A stretch of 64,000 nucleotides of DNA, taken from Undaria pinnatifida (lineage: Eukaryota; Sar; Phaeophyceae; Laminariales; Alariaceae). Numbering within the stretch: position 1 is the first letter of the stretch; each line of letters starts with the position of its first letter. Under the pieces are notes generated by a model, which worked only from the letters and a program-made list of their open reading frames with translations, was not told the DNA's origin and did no database searches. The stretch is taken from NCBI GenBank assembly GCA_012845835.1, contig JABAKD010000024.1, positions 3,390,061 through 3,454,060 of the forward strand. Reading direction: 5' to 3'. Position numbers and translations under genes: made by a program. Positions 1 to 10,920 of the stretch are shown here, one piece after another.

Positions 1-335
1 CGAAAATCTATTGTTTTTGGTCGATATAAACGGGCCTCACAAGGGTTAAGGAGCCCCTCCAGTCATGAATAGTCCGGCCATAACGTGCTACCTCTGCTGT
101 AGCAGCCATTGTGTGTTTTTATTGATGAAATACTTCATTGTGTGTTTTTATTGATGAAATACGAAGTACTAAGTCGGTTTGTTGGCTTTCTTCACCACCC
201 AACTACTGACTAAATAGCTAGCCACCACGTCCAGTTTCCCTTACAGCAGACAAAAAAAAAAACGATGCAAAGACAAAAAAACAAAACTGCAAACCAATCA
301 CAGAACGCGTCAAAAGCGAGCGCAATCGCACTGAC
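1..335. other. No gene recognised; short direct repeat
   Basis: Downstream side of the last visible PDF exon. A 33-bp stretch around GTGTGTTTTTATTGATGAAA is tandemly duplicated (110-165). I could not find the final PDF exon here. Confidence 0.4.
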
Positions 336-401
336 CTTTTCTTTCTCCTCCGGTGAGAGGCGGTCGATGTACACCTTTCCGTCAAGGTGATCATACTCGT
401 G
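336..401 (-). CDS. PDF: PDF exon 6 (motif 3, HEYDH)
   Basis: Encodes HEYDHLDGKVYIDRLSPEEK plus two codons. The two His are metal ligands and the Glu is the catalytic base. The acceptor is ATCCAG. A donor GTCAGTG follows the last AAG; read-through would instead give a short unrelated tail to a stop, so a further exon is likely. Confidence 0.94.
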
Positions 402-3400
402 CTGGATAAGCGAAAAAATCAGAGGGGAAATGAACGAAACAACAACAGAAGCGGGGAAAACAGTATAAGAAGTGGGAACTAATCGGTTAAAACAAGAATG
501 GCCAAATAGACCAAACCAAGTTCCTAAATAAGTAGGGTTGCTCGATGTACAAATGTACGCCAAGGTGGTCATAATCGTGCTGTTCAAGCAAAAGTCAGAG
601 GGGAAATGGCAAAAGGGGGGTTGGGAATATATCAAACATAAGGAAACTATCGTAAGAAACGAAGGAACTCGCTCGATATAGGTAAGAACTGGGCAAAAAA
701 TGAAGGCTTACCGTCGGGGGAAAAAAGGGGGCGGAGCGCTTGATGGACGTGTTTTTTGTTTGTATTGTTCTTAGGGATGAAGACAACAATAAATATGATG
801 CACGTCTTTTGAAGTAGACGATATGTAACAAAGAGCGGGGAAACCATTATGGTAAAAACTTTTCGGCACCCAGGTCCAGCGACCCAAAAGCCAACATACG
901 TGGGGCAAAATCAACCTTCTCGGAAGAGAGCGCGCAAACGTGAAACAAAGCAACATATCATATTGAGCTCGTGTCACACATCTCCTTCCCGTGGTACTTC
1001 GCACGCGCTCCCTACCCCCGCGGCCCGGCGCTTCTTCGCTTTTTCCGAAAGGCCGACGCCCTAATCTTCATCGATATCTGCACACTTTTCCTGTAAAGTC
1101 CCAAGGGAGCAACTAATAAAAAGGTCTGTTTGAAAACATAAAAAATCAAAACACGTCGTCGACTGTGAGTGCGATCAATTTACTGGTCGATACTCATCTT
1201 CGCAAGTTGCGTGATACTCCGACCGAGCGTATTTTCTAAGACATATTACTCTTTGAAGATATCGTACACATATGATACCCCTGGATGTTGCCAGGGTTAA
1301 CAGGACAATTTTACTACGAGCGATTTCGGCCCACAGTCATCCTACGCCCTGATACTATATAGCCCGTAATCGTCATCTATTTTATAAAAAATATTTCAAG
1401 CACGTCAGCCGTGAGTTCGACGAATTTCAGGTCAATACTCATCTTTGCAAGCTGCGTTGTTGGTACTTACTCCGGAGTATAATATACTATATGGGTGAGT
1501 TTTTATTTATACACGCTTGTCCTGTCCTCTGAAATCCCAGAGGGGCAACCAAGAAAAAATATACCATTTTTTTTTTCAAAGCGGGAAAATGAGGAATCCG
1601 GGGAAAAACGATAACGCGGCAACTTTTTACAATACAAGCGGGAATAGCGAACAAATCCGGAGATTGAGGAAACCAGGAAAAATGTGAGTAAGGTGGAAGA
1701 TTGAAATAAAGACGAAATCCTCGATCTCGCAGCTGAGTGTCGCTTAAATAAAAAAAAGAAAAGAAAAAAGAAAACGGCAACATGAGGAAACCGGGAACAC
1801 TGTGCTTTAAACTGGAGGAAAGTTGAGGATAGTGTTGGACCAACGAGTGTATTTTGTCGAATACCTGGTAAACGGCAAACTCTACATCTGTATCAAACCT
1901 CTCCTCTCCTCTCACTGTCCACCGCTCTACCAGTACATAACACTTCATAACCACTCCATGGGCTTGACATTCCCAAAATTTCGAGGACGCGTGCTACGAT
2001 GGTATACCGCTTTTTGGCTGAAACGGTTTCTGAATGACAGGCTTTTAACCCAAACTCGTCCGAATTTCATCGTTTTTTTCGCAATAATTTTCGTCGCATA
2101 CCTAGGCCATGGGATTGATTGTTCATCGAGTAGAACGTTTCTTTTTTTATCCAAATCCGCTTTTGGGTGGGGTATCGAGCTCCTAAATCAAGCAGCCATC
2201 CTCATCAGGCAAAATGGTGCGCCTCTCATCACACCGTAGCATGCGTCGAGGACGAAAAAAAATGTGTGCATGAATAAGAAACAATCCATAATGTACAGCT
2301 GTAGGTCCCCGCTGAAGCGCTACCTGGAATATTCTTGCGGTCCAGTCAGTGTATTTCTTCTTGACCTTCTTGCCCCGTGCATTCAACGCCTCCACTTTAA
2401 CCCAGTTACGTCGCTCTACCTGCCGACACGAAAACGAAACGAAACGGAATGAACCGAATTGAAATGAAGCGAAACGAAACAAACGAAAAAATAAACAAAA
2501 ATAATACGAACGAAACAGAACATAAGAGTAACGAAAAAATACATAAATGTGAAACAACTAACAAACGATATGCAACTAACACGAAACTAAACGTGACGCA
2601 TACAAAACGAAACGAAGTTCATCGTGCACAAACGAGCCGAAGCGTAGCTAAACAAAAACGAAATCGTGTGTAACGTTAAACAAACAAAAGTAGAACAACC
2701 GAAACCGACGAGACGAAACGGAACGAAAATAACCGTAACGAAAGGAAACACGAAACAACAGCAACAACAACAACAAAACGGCGATGATTCCACCCTGCCC
2801 TCCCCCATGTCGGGGAATGACAATAGTCCCTGATAGTCGGTATTTTTCCTTGCTGTGCGAATTTGACAGGGATGAATCTCACATGACCCCCCACAAAAAA
2901 GGCTAAAAAACAAACATATCTACGAATTTTGGGGCGATCGTTCCCACATCTTCCCCCTGCTAGCAGGTGGTTCATCATTTCCATATGTCCCCTCATACAT
3001 GAAATTACGGGGATGGTTCCCACCTGTCCCCCCATGTCGGGGAATGACAAGCATCCCTCCTCGTCGGTGATTTTTTCTTTCGCATACGAATTTTAGGGGG
3101 ATGGTTCCTCCCCCCCCCCCCCAGGAAATGCTTCATACTGTAAACGAATTTTACGGGATGGTTCCCATCTGTTCCCTCCAGGTGGTGGCTAATTATCTAT
3201 TACGGGGATGACTCTTACCTGTCCCCCCATGTCAGGGAATGACAAACATCCCTCCTCGTCGGTAATTTTTCCCTTCCCGGAAGCGACGATCCTCGGGTTG
3301 ACGAGGATAATCTCGTCGAGCCAATGTCCTGCGTCGCCCTCTTAAGAGGCGAGAAACGGCAGCGGCGGCGGCGGGCCGCGTTCAGTTGGACTACTCCTTT

Positions 3401-5769
3401 TTTTCGTACAGTAGAGGCCCCTCTAGAGGCCCCTCTAGAGCGCCGATTCATTAGTGCCGGTTGCCTGATATAGTGCCTGTGAAATCGCTTGACACAGGTG
3501 AGAACAACCAGTATAGGCAGTATGCGGAGTAGTGCGGGTTGCCGCTATAGTGCCTGTATTTACCTCTATAGTGAACACATCGGCACTATAGCGGCAACGG
3601 GCACTACCGTAATGCACGCATTTTTCTATACAGCATGACCGGGCCGACACGGTCTTCCTACGTAGAAACTGGGGGCTTGCCTCCGTCGGCAGAAAATACA
3701 CATATTCATTGGCATCCGCCTTTTAGTACTGTAACACACTTCGCTGCAAAGTTTTTTTATATTTTTTAACCAAGCCCCTTTTACTACTGCACGGCACCGC
3801 TTCCTTTTTTTTATTCTTAATCAGTGTAGCTGTAATACCGCACTGTACACACTGATACATCTACCTCAAAATTCAAACTACTTTTATCACCGAGACTTTA
3901 GCTAAAGTGCCAAGGGGGGGGGGGGGGAAGCGATTTCGGCGATAGCGGCGGCGGCATGAAGCGGTAGAAAGCTAGGCGGAGCGGAGCGCAGGGCAAACCA
4001 CGGCGCGGCAAGCAACTCCCGTATATCTCGAAAAAAAATCAGGGACCGCTCCTGTTGAGACAGCTCCCATGGTGGGAGAGGCGTGAATGCGGGAGCGGAG
4101 GAGTAACACAGACCAAAGGTGCGTGGGCGTTACTTGGAAATAGTGGCGGCGGTGGTGGCGGCGGCGGCGCGGCGGAGAGGATCTTACCAGGGTTAAATAC
4201 CATGAGGCGTTTGTTCACCCCGACCTGGGGCGCCGCGAGCCCCACCCCTTTCGCCGCATACATGACCTGGGATGTGCGGTACGCCACACAAACAAAGAAA
4301 CACCGGCGGACACACGACAACAGCGGTGGACACACGGTATACAGTTCCGACACGCGCCGGGAGACGCATCCGGGTGGGCGGGTGGATGGGCGGAGGCGTG
4401 GCGGTGGGGGGGTGAGTACGGGGGCGGGGTGGAGTGGGGTGGAGTGGTGATTGACACGAAAGGAAATGAGAGGACGGAGGTCGGCGAGATGGGATCGGGG
4501 TCGCCAGTTAATAACACAAAAAGGAGCCTCCGATTGTGCGCGATACCCATCCCCTCCATTCGACCCCCCTTTCCCGCGATAGGGAGGTGGCGGAAGCCGG
4601 AGCTCTGCGTTGTTTTTGCCTGACGGGACACATCAGGTCCCTCCTCTCTATATCAATAGCACGCTCAAATCCCACTCCAACTGCAACCACGTCTTGAAGG
4701 CAAAGTAATTAGAGTTGGATTCGACTGTATCAGCGCTTTTCATGGGTCATGATCCGGCCCGCGGGTCGGGTCAGGGCGTTCTCACAAACTCGCGGGTTGA
4801 GTCGGGTCGGGTAAAAAGGTGATCGAAATGGCACGGGTCAGTTCGAGTCGAGTCCGTAGGGGTTCAAGCCTCACGGGTCGGGTCAGATTACCCTGTTCCG
4901 ACCCGGCCCGCGAGAACTGATCCGACCAGAAAACAAACTCATGGAATTTTCTCACTCTAAAAATCCAAGTGATTGATCCCCAAAACGTGACTGCATTTCT
5001 AAAGGGGGTTAACGTGGAATATGACCCCCCCTCCCCCCTCCCCCGATAACGCCTCCCGTACCTTGAGCATGTCCTTGGCGAGTTTCTTGAGGTCGTCGTC
5101 GAAGACGTCTATCTCCGCGTTTTCAGCTCTCAAAGCTGGGTGGGGGTACTTCAGGATGCGCAAGTCGGTACCTTCCACCACTCCAGGATCGATCTGGGGG
5201 GACGAGAATGTGGATGTGAACGTTGCTGTCATTGTTTTGTCCGTTGCCCGTAGTTGAAATACTACCACCACTGCTACGCACTGCCGCTACTACTCCTTTT
5301 TCTACTGCTACTGCTACTGCCGCTAATATTCCTTCCCCCACTGCTACGGCTACTGCTACTGCTACTGCTACTGCTACCGCTACTGCTACTGCTAAGAGTA
5401 TTCCTGCTACCCCAAATTCACCTAAACACATTAGAATCAGTACACAGCTATACCGTTTGCGCACGAAGCATCCAACCCCCCAATCCAGTCCAGTTCGCAG
5501 CAGCCACCACCAATATAATCACCAACACCATCCCCGCCCATCCTCTCCCCCCCCCTCCCCTCCCACCTCCCCCCCAACACGCACCCCAACCCCCGCGCCC
5601 GCCCCCCTCCCCCCCCGCCAGTTGCACGACGAGAGGACAAACAGCTCAGCGAGCGCCACGTCACGTAACATGGTCATACGGCATACCATCCACCCACCTC
5701 CTCCTCCATCTTCTTGGCTGGAGCTGTGGCCTTGCTCTTCTCGGCGGTGGGACTGGTATCGGTGCTCAT
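336..5769 (-). CDS. PDF: Peptide deformylase, six exons seen, 3' end probably outside window
   Basis: Removes the N-formyl group from the initiator methionine of organelle-made (plastid or mitochondrial) proteins; a metal-dependent hydrolase. Exons in transcript order: 5769-5698, 5193-5062, 4266-4188, 3328-3219, 2419-2324, 401-336 (555 nt, 185 codons). All junctions are GT-AG and phase-compatible. Motif 1 GVGLAAPQVG is in exon 3, motif 2 EGCLS (metal-binding Cys) in exon 4, and motif 3 HEYDH (two His ligands plus catalytic Glu) opens exon 6. The length matches the family (about 170-190 residues in the core). A donor after the codons for SPEEKEK implies one more short exon that I cannot find in 1-335, so it is probably beyond the window. 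The start at 5769 is the first ATG in an open frame, with a stop just upstream. The N-terminus (MSTDTSPTAEKSKATAPAKK) is not an obvious targeting peptide, so an upstream exon may be missing. Introns contain decayed copies of exons 4 and 6. Confidence 0.9.
541..607 (-). pseudogene. Decayed copy of PDF exon 6 and its flank
   Basis: Matches 361-433 base by base over the acceptor, the HEYDH codons and the upstream intron (shared word TCAGAGGGGAAATG). It reads HDYDHLGVHLYIE after a CAG acceptor, so the catalytic Glu is replaced by Asp and the rest has drifted. It lies about 180 bp upstream of the true exon in the direction of transcription. Confidence 0.8.
1138..1238 (+). repeat. Dispersed repeat X, copy 1
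   Basis: A roughly 95-bp interspersed sequence with core GTCGATACTCATCTTCGCAA and an end resembling TGATACTCCGATCGCGCGTA. At least eight copies lie in this window. No open frame and no clear terminal repeats are seen. Confidence 0.7.
1380..1458 (+). repeat. Dispersed repeat X, copy 2
   Basis: Shares the core CAATACTCATCTTTGCAAGC with the other copies. It lies 240 bp from copy 1 in the same orientation. Confidence 0.65.
2324..2419 (-). CDS. PDF: PDF exon 5
   Basis: Thirty-two codons beginning VERRNWVKVEALNARGKKVK and ending with TARIFQ, the segment that joins motif 2 to the metal-binding helix. The acceptor is CGGCAG and the donor GTAGCG, phase 0 at both ends, so IFQ joins directly to HEYDH of exon 6. 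Confidence 0.93.
2430..2760 (+). repeat. AACGAAACGA-type short-period repeat
   Basis: A degenerate array of ACGAAACGAAA words fills the intron immediately upstream of PDF exon 5. On the coding strand it is a pyrimidine-rich TTTCG run, so it also supplies the 3' splice-site tract. Confidence 0.75.
2795..2860 (-). pseudogene. Third, decayed copy of the PDF EGCLS exon end
   Basis: The same segment again, about 225 bp further downstream. The word CATTCCCCGACATGGGG is kept, but the motif reads QGLLSFPDMGEG, so Cys is lost. It is one unit of a tandem duplication that also carries the following intron sequence. Confidence 0.7.
3017..3090 (-). pseudogene. Second copy of the PDF EGCLS exon end
   Basis: Repeats the 3' half of exon 4: KITDEEGCLSFPDMGGQ is still intact, followed by GTGGGA in place of the GTAAGA donor. 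The WLDEIILVNP half is absent. An AG before the A-run (minus strand) would keep the frame with exon 3, so use as an alternative exon is formally possible, though the pyrimidine tract is poor. Confidence 0.75.
3219..3328 (-). CDS. PDF: PDF exon 4 (motif 2, EGCLS)
   Basis: Starts after GCAG in phase 1 and reads HWLDEIILVNPRIVASGKGK, then ITDEEGCLSFPDMGGQ. Cys of EGCLS is the metal ligand. The donor GTAAGAG is strong. The 3' half of this exon and its donor are repeated twice in the following intron (3017-3090 and 2795-2860). Confidence 0.95.
3478..3606. repeat. Dispersed repeat with a long hairpin
   Basis: GTTGCCGCTATAGTGCC at 3538-3554 is repeated inverted at 3582-3598 with a 27-nt loop, and the pairing continues outward with mismatches. 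The left flank (GTGAAATCGCTTGACACAGG and onward) recurs at 16931-16990, so it belongs to an interspersed family. Confidence 0.7.
4188..4266 (-). CDS. PDF: PDF exon 3 (motif 1, GVGLAAPQVG)
   Basis: Encodes VMYAAKGVGLAAPQVG and then NKRLMVFNP. The first stretch contains the conserved GxGxAAxQ substrate-binding motif. The acceptor is CCCAG and the donor GTAAGAT. It starts in phase 0 and ends in phase 1. Confidence 0.95.
4735..4925. mobile_element. GGGTCGG-rich MITE, copy 1
   Basis: Five copies in the window share a roughly 200-bp body of GGGTCGGGTC words with the blocks TTTTCACGGGTC at one end and GACCCG...GTGAAAAGCCCTG at the other. This copy starts GCGCTTTTCATGGGTC and its right end is degraded. 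It lies in PDF intron 2. Confidence 0.65.
5062..5193 (-). CDS. PDF: PDF exon 2 (start of deformylase domain)
   Basis: A pyrimidine-rich tract ending CCCCCCAG precedes the exon, and the donor GTACGG follows AAG. It encodes DLRILKYPHPALRAENAEI and the following acidic helix, the typical N-terminal strand and helix of peptide deformylase. It has 44 codons, phase 0 at both ends. Confidence 0.9.
5270..5400. repeat. TACTGC microsatellite
   Basis: Imperfect (TACTGC)n and related CTG-type hexamers in the first PDF intron. The Ala/Val or Leu-run open frames across it are artefacts of the repeat. Confidence 0.85.
5698..5769 (-). CDS. PDF: PDF exon 1 (N-terminus)
   Basis: Twenty-four codons from ATG at 5769, polar and Lys/Ala/Thr-rich, ending in three Glu codons. 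The donor GTGGGT follows, and phase 0 matches the next exon. This exon is assigned by open frame, phase and position, not by homology, so it is the least certain of the six. Confidence 0.6.
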
Positions 5770-5844
5770 GGATAAGCGCCCGCTTCCACTTCCTGGGCGC
5801 CTGGTGACACTCCTGTCGAGCCATGGTCATTCAATAAACTAATG

Positions 5845-6015
5845 TGAGATCCCCATCATCATTATCATCATCAATTTCATCATCATTTATCATCATCATC
5901 GCCATAACCGTTATCGTCGTCAACATCGCCATCACCATCATCATCGTCATCATCATCAGCAGCATCAGCATCAGCATGATCAACATTATCAACATCATCA
6001 TTCTCCTCCTCATCA
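5845..6015. repeat. CAT trinucleotide microsatellite
   Basis: About 170 bp of imperfect (CAT)n just upstream of PDF exon 1 in the direction of transcription. It could lie in the promoter region; no TATA box or other core element is evident. Confidence 0.85.
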
Positions 6016-6244
6016 TGACACAGCCCAAAACCAATACAGCACAACCGGACAGCTCTCCCCCGATTGTTTTCGTCGTTCTAAAGCTTCACCTGGGTGAGCG
6101 TTGGGGTGGGGTCGAGGGAACAGGTATTGGCGGCAGTCAGGGTTTGGGCTAGGTTTGAAATATTGAAAAAAGTAGTCAACGCATTTACTTGGTGTTAGAC
6201 TAACCGTCTAAACTACTGTCAATTCAACTACAGACATCAGTGAA

Positions 6245-6660
6245 ATTAGCATCTCGCCCGGGGATCGGGGTGTGGGGTGGGCGCTACACATCGGTATCCC
6301 TTTATCACTGCAAAACCTTTCCCCAATGTGGTGAGGTTGGGTTTGCTACGAGGGTATTCCGGAAGGCTCAGGTCCGGGTGGAATCAGGGTGCCAAGCAGG
6401 AGCAGGGTGAAATTTGCGCGTATATGATACGCGTGTTGACCAATTAAACATCCCGAAATACCAGTAGTTGACCAATGAAGGGCAGTGTCGAACAACTGGT
6501 GAGGCCTACTGCTATTGTATTACTATTATCATACTAGGACATGGTATCTTTAAAATTCAGGCCGTCCAACAGAGATCGGACGGTACCAAATCAGCGCGAG
6601 CAGAACTGATTACTGGACTACAGTACAGCACAAGACATGACATCCATCCAGTAATAAACA
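6245..6660. repeat. Detached copy of the 9.4-10.9 kb array unit
   Basis: Contains the same ordered blocks as the array further on: GATCGGGGTG, ATCGGTATCCCTTTATCACTGC, CCAATGTGGTGAG, then a region matching GGCCGTCCAACAGAGATCGGAC. Confidence 0.7.
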
Positions 6661-7911
6661 GGGTATGCAGTAAGAAAGGCAGGCTGATGTTTACAGGAAT
6701 ATGATAAATCCGGGAGCGATTATACCGTTCGCGACAGCACCTAAGAATCTGGCCGTGAAGAATTTCAGGCTGGAGTTTTAGAAGACAATAAGAACATGGC
6801 CTGTTTTTGTACTGAAAATAGTGTACGACACACCCTGCCCAAATAAGATTAACAATTCCATCCTGGCCGATAATAAGAGATTCTTAACTGGTGTCGCGTA
6901 CCGTACCGAGGTCAATATGAAACGCCCCATCTCCCCAATAAGAAACCCAGTCTGGGCCAGTATCTCCGTTTCGTATTAGGTGTCCTGTATTGTAGTAGTT
7001 GTATACTCGACGGCATTGTGGATCAAGCAGTGACCCCCCCAGGTTGATATTAATAGCGGGTTGGCGATTTTCCAACATCTAGTGGGTTGGAAAACACGTA
7101 AAAAATAGCATTGAAAACGACGAATGCTAGAGATCAACGCTAACCAACCCACGAAAACACAAGGTTAGGGCAATTCTTGTACAGTCGGATCCGTCCGTCG
7201 ATTAAGGCCCTTTTCGATTGGTCAGTCGATTAAGGCCCTTTTCGATTGGAGACCGAAGCGGGCTTCTTACACCGTCGAAAAAGAGCAAATGTGTAAGGGA
7301 ATTCTGATAAAATTAAGTGAAAAGCTTTACTTGAATAGGTTTAATAACTGTAGACCCTTCAAAAAAAATTTCTTTGGTAGTATTCCTACGATCAACAAAT
7401 CATAAATAACAGTACTTGATTTTTTTTCACTTTTTGTATATTTTAAAATAACTACTGAATTTGATGAAGACTTATATATTTGATTCAATAATTAGAAGCT
7501 CTTTATAAACAAATCTAGGACGAATCTTTGAATATGCCATTTCGACTCAGATTTTTGTACTGAGCGATCTGACATGCACATCCAGCGACAAAAGCTCGTC
7601 AAATCGACTGGATGCGTCAGTCGAATTGCTCTGTCGAAAACGTTTATGAACCCATTCATGAACCCATCGCATCATTCTTCCCACCACAAAACACACGTAC
7701 ACCCACACACCAATACCAGGTACCACACAGCACAATCTTACATCAACGCCCACGCTGGCTTGGCTGCCATCACAGGTGCTGCTTCTTGCCGAAAATCAGC
7801 GTGGCACATTCCTAGCCCCGCCTGCCAGCAGCGTGTATATTACCATGGCAGATGGCAGCCGCGCGCCGTATCGAATACATTTTCCCAACGACAGCTACGT
7901 TTGCTATGTAC
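6661..7911. other. No gene seen
   Basis: AT-rich stretch with no credible exon. A 28-bp direct repeat containing CGATTAAGGCCCTTTTCGAT is doubled at 7197-7250. Confidence 0.4.
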
Positions 7912-8006
7912 TATAAAAATTAAAATACACTCGAGCTGTGAGATGGAATATTTTGTCGAAACTCATCTTTGCAAGCTGTGTGTGATACTCCGATCGCGCG
8001 TATTAC
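7912..8006 (+). repeat. Dispersed repeat X, copy 3
   Basis: One of the best preserved copies. It has the core AAACTCATCTTTGCAAGC and the end TGATACTCCGATCGCGCGTA. Confidence 0.75.
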
Positions 8007-8464
8007 GGGTTGTGTGTCCTCATCAAGGATATAGGTCAGCGACTTCCCTTGCAACTACAGTGTAGCCATCAGGGTCAACAGGGTGATGTTAGTCAGTCTG
8101 TGCGCGGAAACTATAAAACCCGGTTCTGAGGGGGACAAAATCTGACAGCTGTGGAAGGAAATGCATCAGTTTATTTAGTGAATCCTGTAAGTCGAATAAC
8201 CGGCGAGGGGAGGGCGGAGTTTTAAGGACGTGGGGGCCTGATTTTGATCAAAAAGGGGGGCGGGAGGGGGGGAGGGGGGGATGGATAGGTGGGACAGCTA
8301 AATTTGTGCGTGGAAACTATAAATCCTTCTTGTGGGGGAGGGGGGAAGGAAATGTGGCGGGGAGGGGGGGGGGAGGCTTTAGATCGCATAGATGTAGGGG
8401 TTTACTATACGCGTGGTGCTAGGTCTAGGCGATGGTGCGGGTGGTGGGGAAGGAGGGGGAGCTG

Positions 8465-8495
8465 GGGGCGGGGGGGGGGGGGGGGGGGGGGGATT
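8465..8495. repeat. Poly(G) tract
   Basis: An almost uninterrupted G run in a 250-bp G-rich stretch. A second A/G homopolymer junction lies at 8616-8649. Confidence 0.9.
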
Positions 8496-8679
8496 GCAGC
8501 AGCGGCATGGACGGCTCTAAAAATATAATGAGGCGATATCCAGGGCGTAGAAGTGTTTATTACTCTGGCGGATTTCGATATTAGGTGGGGTGTTTGAGCA
8601 AGACAAAGCGAGGAGAAAAAAAAAAAAAAGGGGGGGGGGGGGGGGGGGCGGAAAGGGTTTTCAAGAGGTTTAGGTCACA

Positions 8680-8775
8680 TATAATGTTAAAATACACTCC
8701 AGCTATGAGATCAAGGATTTGGTCGACACTGATCTTCGCAACATTGTGTGTAATCTTCCGATCGCGCGTATTAAT
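8680..8775 (+). repeat. Dispersed repeat X, copy 4
   Basis: Begins TTAAAATACACTCCAGCTATG and ends with CGATCGCGCGTATTA, matching copy 3. Confidence 0.75.
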
Positions 8776-9419
8776 CATATATGTCGGGGCTTGCTATACG
8801 CGCGGTGCTGGGTCTAGGCGATCGCGCGGGGTGGGGGGAAGAAGGGGGCGTTGGAGGGGGGGAGGGGGGACGAATGAAAGCTACTTCATGATATGTCGTG
8901 GCTCTCGGCCGTGCAAGGCCACGAAGAACGCAGGTTTGGCGGCTATGGGCCAAGTCCAACGCCACGAACCCGCTTGGAAGAGGGCCCGTCGCGCGTGAAG
9001 CACACGTTGCTCGCGGAGAACGCACAGAAGCACAGAGATTCCAACCCACTTTCGGCTGCCATACTCACACCAACCGCCTCCAGAAATAACACAAAACTAC
9101 AAAATCGACTTGACTGTCGAAAAGGTCCTTTTTTGCTCACGGATCCTACTGCTGTATAAGAATTGGCCTCAGCAAAAGACAAACAAACGTAGGAACACGT
9201 ATTTCTCAACGTACCGGGTATTTTCTTCTTGTTTTTTCGCTGATTCTTCGTGGGTTGGGTTGGCCTTGGATTGTGGCGTTTGACGGTTTCAATACTAAGA
9301 GGAAGATGTTTTCCTCCCCTGTTCTTACCCAACTCAAAATTGGTACATCGCAAACACTCTGTTACGTGATACCGCCCCTACGACTGCAGCCCACAATCTT
9401 GATTTTTATGGAACATTAG

Positions 9420-10920
9420 TCGTGGGGGTTCATGTTCGCAGCTTCGCAGCGTTGGTGTTAGAGTCGTGCTTAGTCTACGACCCACCCGCACGACCGCCAA
9501 TGGGCCGCTGTTCCGGGAACTCATTCGGTCACTCGTCGCCGACGCGGACTCGTTTAACGCGACCACTGACAGGTCCGGGGAGATCGGGGTGTGTGCGGGG
9601 TACACACTGGTATCCCGTTATCACTGCAAACCCTTGTACCCAATGTGGTGAGCTTGGAGCTTGGGCTTTACTCCTACAGTAGTGCATTGTTCGGCGAAGG
9701 TCACGCCGTCCAGCATGTACCCACCAAATCAGCACGAAAAGCACGACTGCCAACTGCCACTCTCGCTGCACGGGGAACTCACCGGTCGCTTGTCGCTGGC
9801 GCGGACTCGTTTTACGCGACCAACAACCGGTCCGAGTAGATCGGAAAGGGGGGGGGGGAAGACATCGGTATCCCTTTTCGCCACCGCAACACTTGCACCC
9901 AATGTGGTGAGCTTAGGGTTTGTTCCTACAGGAGAGATTTTACCCACGAAGGTCGGGCGGTCCAACCGGTACCCACCAAATCAGCACGAACAGGCCGACC
10001 GCCAACCGTCACTCTCGCTGTCCCCGGAACTCGCCCGGTCGCCCGTCGCCAACTCGGACTCGTTCGTTGATTACCAGGTAAGTAGCTACAGGTCTACTAC
10101 TGTTTACCATGAATAGGGCATGCATCTTCGAAAGTCAGGCCATCCAACAGAAATCGGACCGTACCCGCCAAACCAGGGCGACCGCTGACCGCCACTCCCG
10201 TTGTCCCGGGAACTCGTCCGGTTGCCCGTGGCAAAATCGGCCTCGTTTAGCACGACGACCAGCCGGTCCGAGAACGCGAATTACTCGAGCCTGACTCTCG
10301 CTGTCGCCAAAACGCACCTGGTCGCCCGTCGCCGACTCGGACTCGGTTGTTGCATACCAGGTAAGCAGTTAAAGGTCGGCTACTGTTTACTATGAAAATG
10401 ATGTATATTCTCGAGAGTCAGGCGGCCCAACAGAGATCGGATCGTACCCATCAAATCAGGACGACCGCTGACCGCCACTTTCATTGTTCCGGAGACTCAA
10501 CCGGTCGTCCATTGTCGACGGGGGCCCATTCGACGCGACCACCTACCGGTCTGAGTAGATCGGGGTGGGTGCGTGGGTGAGGGGGTTCACATCGGTATCC
10601 CTTTTTATCACTGCAAACCCTTGTGCCCAACGTGGTGAGCTTGGTATTTCCTCCTTCAGCAACAGTAGGACATCCCCAAAAGTGAGGCAGTCCAACTCGT
10701 TCCTAGCAAATCAGCACGACCGCCAACCCGTCCGAGACCGCGGATTGCACGAGCGTCACTCTAATCTTCACCCTTGTTGTCCGGGGAACTCGCCCGGTCG
10801 GACTGGTTTGACGCAACCATCGACCCGTCCGAGACTCGGACGGGTCGGTGGTGGCGTCGAACGAGCAGGCGACGGGCGACCGGGCCGCATCCCGGGACAG
10901 CTAGAGCGAAGCTAGTGCGG
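9420..10920. repeat. Tandem array of about 265-285-bp units
   Basis: Blocks such as CCCAATGTGGTGAGCTT (about 9635, 9898 and, as a variant, 10626) and CCAACAGARATCGGA (10142 and 10428) recur in the same order. Several units open with TACCAGGTAAG. Degenerate GCCGACTCGGACTCG words fill the units. No gene is evident. Confidence 0.75.

Noticed and set aside
7574-8065. 163-codon open frame
   Set aside because: Its second half runs through dispersed repeat X, and the first half has no domain or splice context.
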